Positions 58,998 to 64,000 of a stretch of 64,000 nucleotides of DNA are shown in pieces. Below the pieces are notes generated by a model that worked only from the letters and a program-made list of their open reading frames with translations, had not been told where the DNA came from and searched no databases. A program made the translations under genes and the position numbers. The stretch is from positions 2,852,001-2,916,000 of the forward strand of contig NZ_JAHSTY010000001.1 of the NCBI RefSeq assembly GCF_019145355.1, written 5' to 3'. The stretch comes from Pseudomonas azadiae. Lineage in GTDB: Bacteria; Pseudomonadota; Gammaproteobacteria; Pseudomonadales; Pseudomonadaceae. How positions within the stretch are numbered: the first letter of the stretch is position 1; each line of letters opens with the position of its first letter.

Positions 58998-60680
58998 TTA
59001 CGCTGCGGCTTTTGCGGTAGCCGCTTCGATCTTACGTGTGATGTACCACTGTTGAGAGATCGACAACACGTTGTTGACCACCCAGTACAGTACCAGGCCC
59101 GCTGGGAACCACAGGAAGAAGAAGGTGAAGATGATTGGCATCATTTTCATTACCTTGGCCTGCATCGGGTCCGGCGGAGTCGGGTTAAGACGCTGCTGGA
59201 TGAACATGGTCGCGCCCATGATGATCGGCAGGATAAAGAACGGGTCTTTGATCGACAGGTCGGTTATCCACAGCATGAACGGTGCCTGGCGCATTTCCAC
59301 GCTTTCCAGGAGCACCCAGTACAACGACAGGAACACCGGCATCTGTACAAGAATCGGCAAGCAACCACCCAGCGGGTTGATCTTCTCTTTCTTGTACAGC
59401 TCCATCATGGCCTGGGACATTTTCTGCCGGTCATCGCCATGTTGCTCTTTCAACGCCGCCAGTTTCGGGGCCACGGCACGCATGCGCGCCATCGACTTGT
59501 AGCTGGCCGCCGACAGTGGGAAGAAGATCCCCTTGATCAGCATGGTCAGGAAGATGATCGAGAAGCCCCAGTTACCGACGATGCTGTGGATATGTTGCAA
59601 GAGCCAGAAGATCGGTTGGGCAATGAACCACAGGAAGCCGTAATCCACAGTCAGTTCAAGACCTGGGGACAACTCTTTCAACACGGCTTGGCTTTTCGGG
59701 CCGGCGTACAGGGTAGCGCTGGTTTCTGCCTTGGCGCCTGGTGCGACGGTCAACGCCGGGCCAGTAAAGCCAATGATGTAATTGCCTTGGCTGTCCTTGC
59801 GGGTTTGAACCAGATTGGCTTCACCCTTGTTCGGGATCCAGGCGGTCACGAAGTAGTGTTGCAACCAGGCGACCCAACCACCTTGAACGGTTTCTTTCAG
59901 CGAGCCCTTGTCGATATCTTTCATCGACACTTTTTTGTACGGCTCGTTACTTGTCCACAGGGCTGCGCCCAGGTAAGTCGCGGTGCCGGTGGCTGTGCTG
60001 GAAGAAGGATCGGAGCTGGCGTCACGCTTGAGCTGGGCAAACAGGTTGCCGCTCCACGGTTTGTCGCTTTCGTTGTCGATCAGGTAAGTGACCTTCAGGT
60101 CGTACAAACCTCGGGTGAAGCTGAAGCGCTTGATGTAGTTGACGCCGTCGAGGCTGAATTTCAGGTCGACGTTCAGCTGGTTCTGGCCATCAGCCAGTTG
60201 ATAACTCTTCTGTTCGGTCGAATAAACCGGACGACCGGCAGCACGTGCATCCGGACCATTGGTGCCGGTCAGGCCGCTCTGCGCCAGATAGGTGCGTTCA
60301 CCACCGTTGTCGAACAGCTGGAACGGCACATCCGGATGGTCTTGGCGACGTGGATACAGCGGCAGTTTCAACTGCGCGATATCACCACCTTGTGGGTCGA
60401 TAGCCAGGTCGAGCACATCCGTTTTAACGTGGATGAGGTCTTTATTGGTGACCACTGGCGTTTCTAACGGAGCGCGTGTCTCGCCATTCGCGCTGGGAAC
60501 ATCGGCACTCGCGGACGCATTGTTACCCAGCGGGGCGTCCGGAATAGCCGGCGCAGCCTGATTGGTAGCAACATTCTGAGTCGGCAAGGCAGCCTGGCCG
60601 TAATCCTGGTTCCACTGAAGAACCAGAACATAAGCCACGATTGCCAGGGCGACGATCAGGATCGTGCGTTTAATATCCAT
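58998..60680 (-). CDS. yidC: membrane protein insertase YidC
   Basis: An Oxa1-family insertase of 560 residues that folds membrane proteins. The N-terminal helix MDIKRTILIVALAIVAYVLV is followed by a periplasmic beta domain and C-terminal helices with the hydrophilic groove region SAASYKSMARMRAVAPKLAA. Length and motifs match the family. It lies two bases after yidD. Confidence 0.97.
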   Translation of the reverse strand: MDIKRTILIVALAIVAYVLVLQWNQDYGQAALPTQNVATNQAAPAIPDAPLGNNASASADVPSANGETRAPLETPVVTNKDLIHVKTDVLDLAIDPQGGDIAQLKLPLYPRRQDHPDVPFQLFDNGGERTYLAQSGLTGTNGPDARAAGRPVYSTEQKSYQLADGQNQLNVDLKFSLDGVNYIKRFSFTRGLYDLKVTYLIDNESDKPWSGNLFAQLKRDASSDPSSSTATGTATYLGAALWTSNEPYKKVSMKDIDKGSLKETVQGGWVAWLQHYFVTAWIPNKGEANLVQTRKDSQGNYIIGFTGPALTVAPGAKAETSATLYAGPKSQAVLKELSPGLELTVDYGFLWFIAQPIFWLLQHIHSIVGNWGFSIIFLTMLIKGIFFPLSAASYKSMARMRAVAPKLAALKEQHGDDRQKMSQAMMELYKKEKINPLGGCLPILVQMPVFLSLYWVLLESVEMRQAPFMLWITDLSIKDPFFILPIIMGATMFIQQRLNPTPPDPMQAKVMKMMPIIFTFFFLWFPAGLVLYWVVNNVLSISQQWYITRKIEAATAKAAA

Positions 60681-60682
60681 GA

Positions 60683-60928
60683 TTACTCGGCCATCGAAGA
60701 AGAACGGGAGGTAGGGATAGGTGGAACCGGGTCATAACCACCGGGATTCCACGGATGACAGCGACCTAAACGACGAAAGGTCAGCCAGCCACCGCGCAGA
60801 ACGCCATGATTTTCTATGGCCTCCAACGCGTAGCAGGAACAACTGGGGTAGAAACGACAGTGGCTGGCCATCAGGGGACTGATGGCATAGCGATAAAACT
60901 GGATCGGAACGAGTGCCAGTTTACGCAT
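60683..60928 (-). CDS. yidD: membrane protein insertion efficiency factor YidD
   Basis: An 81-residue protein with the family motif [20 protein letters not shown] and a conserved Cys pair. It helps membrane insertion near YidC. It overlaps rnpA by eight bases and precedes yidC by two, the usual order. Confidence 0.95.
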   Translation of the reverse strand: MRKLALVPIQFYRYAISPLMASHCRFYPSCSCYALEAIENHGVLRGGWLTFRRLGRCHPWNPGGYDPVPPIPTSRSSSMAE

Positions 60929-61325
60929 CAGTGCTGTCTACCCCTACAGTTTCGGTGCTGGCCGCTGGAGCTGGTTTGTTGGTACGCGCCAGACGTTTCC
61001 AGAGCTTGCCGAAATGCTGAATCAATTCGGGGTTTTCTACATCACCCAAGCCTTTGCGCGCGACGATAACAATATCCCAACCAACCAGAGTGTCCTGGTG
61101 GAGGCGAAACGATTCGCGCATCAGACGCTTGAGGCGATTGCGCTCAACGGAGAGCTTTACGCTCTTCTTGCCGATCACCAACCCGAGACGGGGGTGATCA
61201 AGATCGTTGTTACGCGCAAGGAGCAGGAGATTTTTCCCCGGAACCTTGCCGGTGGGGGAGTCAAAGACTGCCTTGAAATGCCGGGGGGTTAGCAGACGCT
61301 TTTCCCGACTGAAGTCCTGACTCAC
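60921..61325 (-). CDS. rnpA: ribonuclease P protein component
   Basis: The protein subunit of RNase P, 134 residues, which helps tRNA 5' processing. The RNR motif [16 protein letters not shown] is in the centre. The start is a GTG at 61325 giving [15 protein letters not shown]; a GTG one codon earlier is equally possible. A longer reading to 61421 would run through rpmH and is rejected. It lies 16 bases after rpmH. Confidence 0.94.
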   Translation of the reverse strand: MSQDFSREKRLLTPRHFKAVFDSPTGKVPGKNLLLLARNNDLDHPRLGLVIGKKSVKLSVERNRLKRLMRESFRLHQDTLVGWDIVIVARKGLGDVENPELIQHFGKLWKRLARTNKPAPAASTETVGVDSTDA

Positions 61326-61341
61326 CACCAGTACCGGATTA

Positions 61342-61476
61342 TCAAACTGCCAGACGCGCACGACCTTTGGCGCGGCGACGCGACAGGACAGCACGGCCGT
61401 TCTTGGTAGCCATGCGAGCACGGAAGCCGTGAGTACGGGCGCGTTTGATGGTGCTTGGTTGGAAAGTACGTTTCAT
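61342..61476 (-). CDS. rpmH: ribosomal protein bL34
   Basis: A 44-residue basic protein of the large subunit. Translation of the minus strand gives [20 protein letters not shown], then [20 protein letters not shown] and RLAV. It is 16 bases before the chosen rnpA start and 585 bases from dnaA, the usual arrangement around oriC. Confidence 0.97.
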   Translation of the reverse strand: MKRTFQPSTIKRARTHGFRARMATKNGRAVLSRRRAKGRARLAV

Positions 61477-61549
61477 GGCGTTGTTACCTGGTTCGTCCAC
61501 AACGGGCCGGAATGGCCCCCGTTTTAAGAGACCGGCGATTCTAGAGAAA

Positions 61550-62061
61550 GCAAGCCTCTAGGTCAATTTCCAACCAGCTTTTCCTTCAATTACTTCTCCA
61601 CGAGCCATTTGACCTTTTTTGTGCGCCAGGCTTTCTCGGGCTCTGGCATAGATATAAAAATAGAGAAGGAAGTTATTTAAAGCTTTTCTGTAAAGCTTAT
61701 AAAAGCTAGGCAGGCGATCTTCTGTGGATAACCCGTTTCAGCCCTTGTTTCACGTGCTGTACAGAGAATGACAACACGGGGGAGAAACGGTGCTCTGCCT
61801 GTGCTGCGCTGTCGGATAAGCTGTGTGTGAAAGGGCATGTTATCCACAGCCTGGTTATCAACAGACTTTCGCCCCCACTTGTACAACGACCTCAGGGGCG
61901 CTTATCCACAGAGCTTATGCACAGACCACCGGTCGACTTTATTACCGTCAAGAGGTTGATTTTGGCTGGCCTGTGATCAAGCTACATGTGGATAAGTGGA
62001 CGGCGCGCCGCTACAATGGCGGCTGTTTTTGCCTCACCGGCTTTCAACTTAGGGGATATCC
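61550..62061. other. oriC: origin of replication oriC (rpmH-dnaA gap)
   Basis: This 585-base gap holds four perfect DnaA 9-mers (61723-61731 minus, 61840-61848, 61902-61910, 61987-61995 minus) and two near matches (TTATCAACA at 61855, TTATGCACA at 61915). An AT-rich stretch at about 61648-61709 is the likely unwinding element. It is in the position established for Pseudomonas oriC. A parS-like half site (TTTCACGTG) is at 61748. Confidence 0.9.
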
Positions 62062-63573
62062 GTGTCAGTGGAACTTTGGCAGCAGTGCGTGGAGCTTTTG
62101 CGCGATGAGCTGCCTGCCCAGCAATTCAACACCTGGATCCGTCCACTACAGGTCGAAGCCGAAGGCGACGAGTTGCGTGTCTACGCACCCAATCGTTTTG
62201 TTCTCGACTGGGTCAACGAGAAGTACCTGAGCCGCGTTCTCGAATTGCTCGATGAGCACGGCAACGGTCTCGCCCCCGTGCTCTCCTTATTAATAGGCAG
62301 CAAACGTAGCTCCGCGCCTCGCGCTGCGCCTAACGCGCCGTTGGCCGCCGCGGCCTCGCAGGCCCAGGCGGCACCGGTCGCCACTGCGACTGCCGCCGCG
62401 CCCGCGCCTTCGAAATCCTCGGCGCAAAAAAACGCGCCGCAACATGAAGAGCCGTCTCGCGACAGCTTCGACCCCATGGCAGGCGCCGCCTCCCAGCAAG
62501 CGCCGGTTCGCGCTGAACAGCGCACCGTGCAGGTCGAAGGCGCTCTCAAGCACACCAGCTACCTGAACCGCACGTTTACGTTCGAGAACTTCGTCGAAGG
62601 TAAATCCAACCAGTTGGCTCGCGCAGCCGCCTGGCAGGTCGCCGATAACCCCAAGCACGGTTACAACCCGCTCTTCCTTTATGGTGGCGTAGGCTTGGGT
62701 AAGACCCACTTGATGCACGCGGTGGGCAACCATCTGTTAAAGAAGAACCCGAATGCCAAGGTGGTGTACCTGCACTCGGAGCGTTTCGTGGCTGACATGG
62801 TCAAGGCCCTGCAGCTCAATGCCATCAACGAGTTCAAACGGTTCTACCGCTCGGTTGACGCGTTGCTCATCGATGACATCCAGTTCTTCGCCCGCAAGGA
62901 ACGTTCGCAGGAAGAGTTTTTCCACACCTTCAACGCCCTGCTCGAAGGCGGCCAACAGGTCATCTTGACCAGTGACCGCTACCCGAAGGAAATCGAAGGC
63001 CTGGAAGAACGCTTGAAGTCGCGCTTTGGCTGGGGCCTGACCGTTGCGGTAGAGCCACCGGAACTCGAGACCCGCGTTGCGATCCTGATGAAAAAAGCCG
63101 ACCAGGCCAAAGTCGATCTGCCCCACGATGCTGCTTTCTTCATCGCTCAACGCATTCGCTCCAACGTGCGTGAGCTGGAGGGGGCGCTCAAGCGGGTCAT
63201 TGCGCACTCGCACTTCATGGGCCGCGACATCACCATCGAGTTGATTCGCGAGTCCCTGAAAGACCTGCTGGCGCTGCAGGACAAACTGGTGAGCGTGGAC
63301 AACATCCAGCGCACCGTGGCCGAGTACTACAAGATCAAGATTTCCGACCTGCTGTCCAAGCGCCGTTCGCGCTCGGTGGCACGTCCCCGTCAGGTAGCCA
63401 TGGCGCTCTCCAAGGAGCTGACCAACCACAGCCTGCCGGAAATCGGCGATGTGTTCGGCGGTCGCGATCACACCACGGTTTTGCACGCCTGCCGCAAGAT
63501 CAATGAACTTAAGGAATCCGACGCGGATATTCGCGAGGACTACAAGAACCTGCTGCGTACACTGACAACGTGA
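62062..63573 (+). CDS. dnaA: chromosomal replication initiator protein DnaA
   Basis: The AAA+ initiator that binds oriC and opens it, 503 residues. The start is a GTG at 62062 with GGGGA upstream. Domain I opens [20 protein letters not shown]; domain II is Ala/Gln/Pro-rich (about residues 85-160); domain III has Walker [10 protein letters not shown] and Walker [10 protein letters not shown]; domain IV has the signature [15 protein letters not shown]. dnaN follows after 38 bases. Confidence 0.98.
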   Translation: MSVELWQQCVELLRDELPAQQFNTWIRPLQVEAEGDELRVYAPNRFVLDWVNEKYLSRVLELLDEHGNGLAPVLSLLIGSKRSSAPRAAPNAPLAAAASQAQAAPVATATAAAPAPSKSSAQKNAPQHEEPSRDSFDPMAGAASQQAPVRAEQRTVQVEGALKHTSYLNRTFTFENFVEGKSNQLARAAAWQVADNPKHGYNPLFLYGGVGLGKTHLMHAVGNHLLKKNPNAKVVYLHSERFVADMVKALQLNAINEFKRFYRSVDALLIDDIQFFARKERSQEEFFHTFNALLEGGQQVILTSDRYPKEIEGLEERLKSRFGWGLTVAVEPPELETRVAILMKKADQAKVDLPHDAAFFIAQRIRSNVRELEGALKRVIAHSHFMGRDITIELIRESLKDLLALQDKLVSVDNIQRTVAEYYKIKISDLLSKRRSRSVARPRQVAMALSKELTNHSLPEIGDVFGGRDHTTVLHACRKINELKESDADIREDYKNLLRTLTT

Positions 63574-63611
63574 TGACACCAGCGCAGCTTATTAAGGCAA
63601 GGGACTAGACC

Positions 63612-64000
63612 ATGCATTTCACCATTCAACGCGAAGCCCTGTTGAAACCCCTGCAACTGGTCGCAGGCGTCGTCGAGCGCCGACAGACCTTGCCGGTGCT
63701 CTCTAACGTACTGCTGGTGGTAGAAGGCCAGCAGTTGTCCCTGACGGGTACCGACCTGGAAGTCGAGCTGGTTGGCCGTGTGCAATTGGAAGAGCCCGCC
63801 GAACCTGGCGAGATCACCGTGCCGGCACGCAAGCTGATGGACATCTGCAAAAGTCTGCCGAACGATGCGCTGATCGACATCAAGGTTGATGAGGCGAAGT
63901 TGGTGGTCAAGGCTGGTCGCAGCCGCTTTACCCTGTCTACTTTGCCGGCCAACGATTTCCCTACGGTGGAAGAAGGCCCGGGTTCGCTGACGTGCAGCCT
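63612..64000 (+). CDS. dnaN: DNA polymerase III beta subunit (partial, 3' end off window)
   Basis: The sliding clamp of DNA polymerase III; about 129 residues of a roughly 367-residue protein are visible. It opens MHFTIQREALLKPLQLVAGV and has ERRQTLPVLSNVLL, as in the family. It follows dnaA after 38 bases, the usual order. Confidence 0.96.
   Translation, partial: MHFTIQREALLKPLQLVAGVVERRQTLPVLSNVLLVVEGQQLSLTGTDLEVELVGRVQLEEPAEPGEITVPARKLMDICKSLPNDALIDIKVDEAKLVVKAGRSRFTLSTLPANDFPTVEEGPGSLTCS

Noticed and set aside
58881..60467. 528-residue frame antisense to yidC
   Set aside because: It mirrors the yidC coding sequence and has composition typical of a shadow frame (rich in His, Gln and Arg).
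61677..61886. 69-residue frame in oriC
   Set aside because: It spans DnaA boxes in a known origin position and has no support as a gene.

Overview
The window is about 64 kb of high-GC chromosome ending at the replication origin. The order yidC-yidD-rnpA-rpmH-oriC-dnaA-dnaN, preceded by mnmG-rsmG-parA-parB and an atpIBEFHAGDC operon, together with glmU, a DeoR-type regulator, glmS and Pseudomonas-type REP elements, points to a Pseudomonas of the fluorescens group. This is inferred from gene order and recognised protein sequences; no search was run. dnaA starts at 62062, so nearly the whole window lies left of the origin. Apart from a block at 20-37 kb and the 53.5-57.5 kb insertion, most genes point away from the origin.

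Region 1 (1-8.2 kb) is a zinc-starvation locus. It holds a COG0523 GTPase, a small secreted protein, a Tat-type amidase, and a six-gene operon: folE2, a ZnuCBA-like ABC transporter, a gamma-carbonic anhydrase and a dihydroorotase. Two Zur-type palindromes, exact reverse complements of each other, sit in the two divergent promoters. A third, degenerate copy precedes a four-gene operon at 13.8-19.6 kb that joins three SPFH (HflK/HflC-like) membrane proteins to a P1B metal ATPase; one SPFH protein has an 11-histidine tail. I consider this operon the best candidate for an undescribed system. Between these blocks are a DUF3617 protein, cardiolipin synthase, a cyclopropane-fatty-acid-synthase-like methyltransferase and a bufferin-type metallophore operon (BufA2-like peptide, DUF692, DUF2063).

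Region 2 (19.9-25.6 kb) is a tight six-gene lipid cluster resembling E. coli ynbABCD plus plsC/cdsA paralogues: CDP-alcohol phosphotransferase, hydrolase-methyltransferase fusion, PAP2/dual-specificity phosphatase fusion, a small membrane protein, acyltransferase and CdsA-like protein. Region 3 (25.6-27.3 kb) is accessory DNA: a 'mobile mystery' regulator/Fic pair with a repeat-rich promoter and a one-base frameshift in the Fic gene, a small DUF6124-like gene, and a perfect 46-bp inverted repeat. Region 4 (27.3-41.4 kb) carries an Lrp/LysE pair, an alpha-2-macroglobulin/PBP1C pair, a small unknown gene, and the UDP-GlcNAc genes glmS, glmR-like and glmU.

Region 5 (41.5-64 kb) is the origin-proximal core: ATP synthase, parAB, rsmG, mnmG, mnmE, yidC, yidD, rnpA, rpmH, oriC, dnaA and the start of dnaN. 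A FecI/FecR/TonB-receptor iron-uptake cassette is inserted between mnmG and mnmE, next to a second cluster of DnaA-box-like sites. A consensus parS site lies inside folE2 about 58.6 kb from dnaA, and perfect DnaA 9-mers recur from 23.6 kb rightwards.
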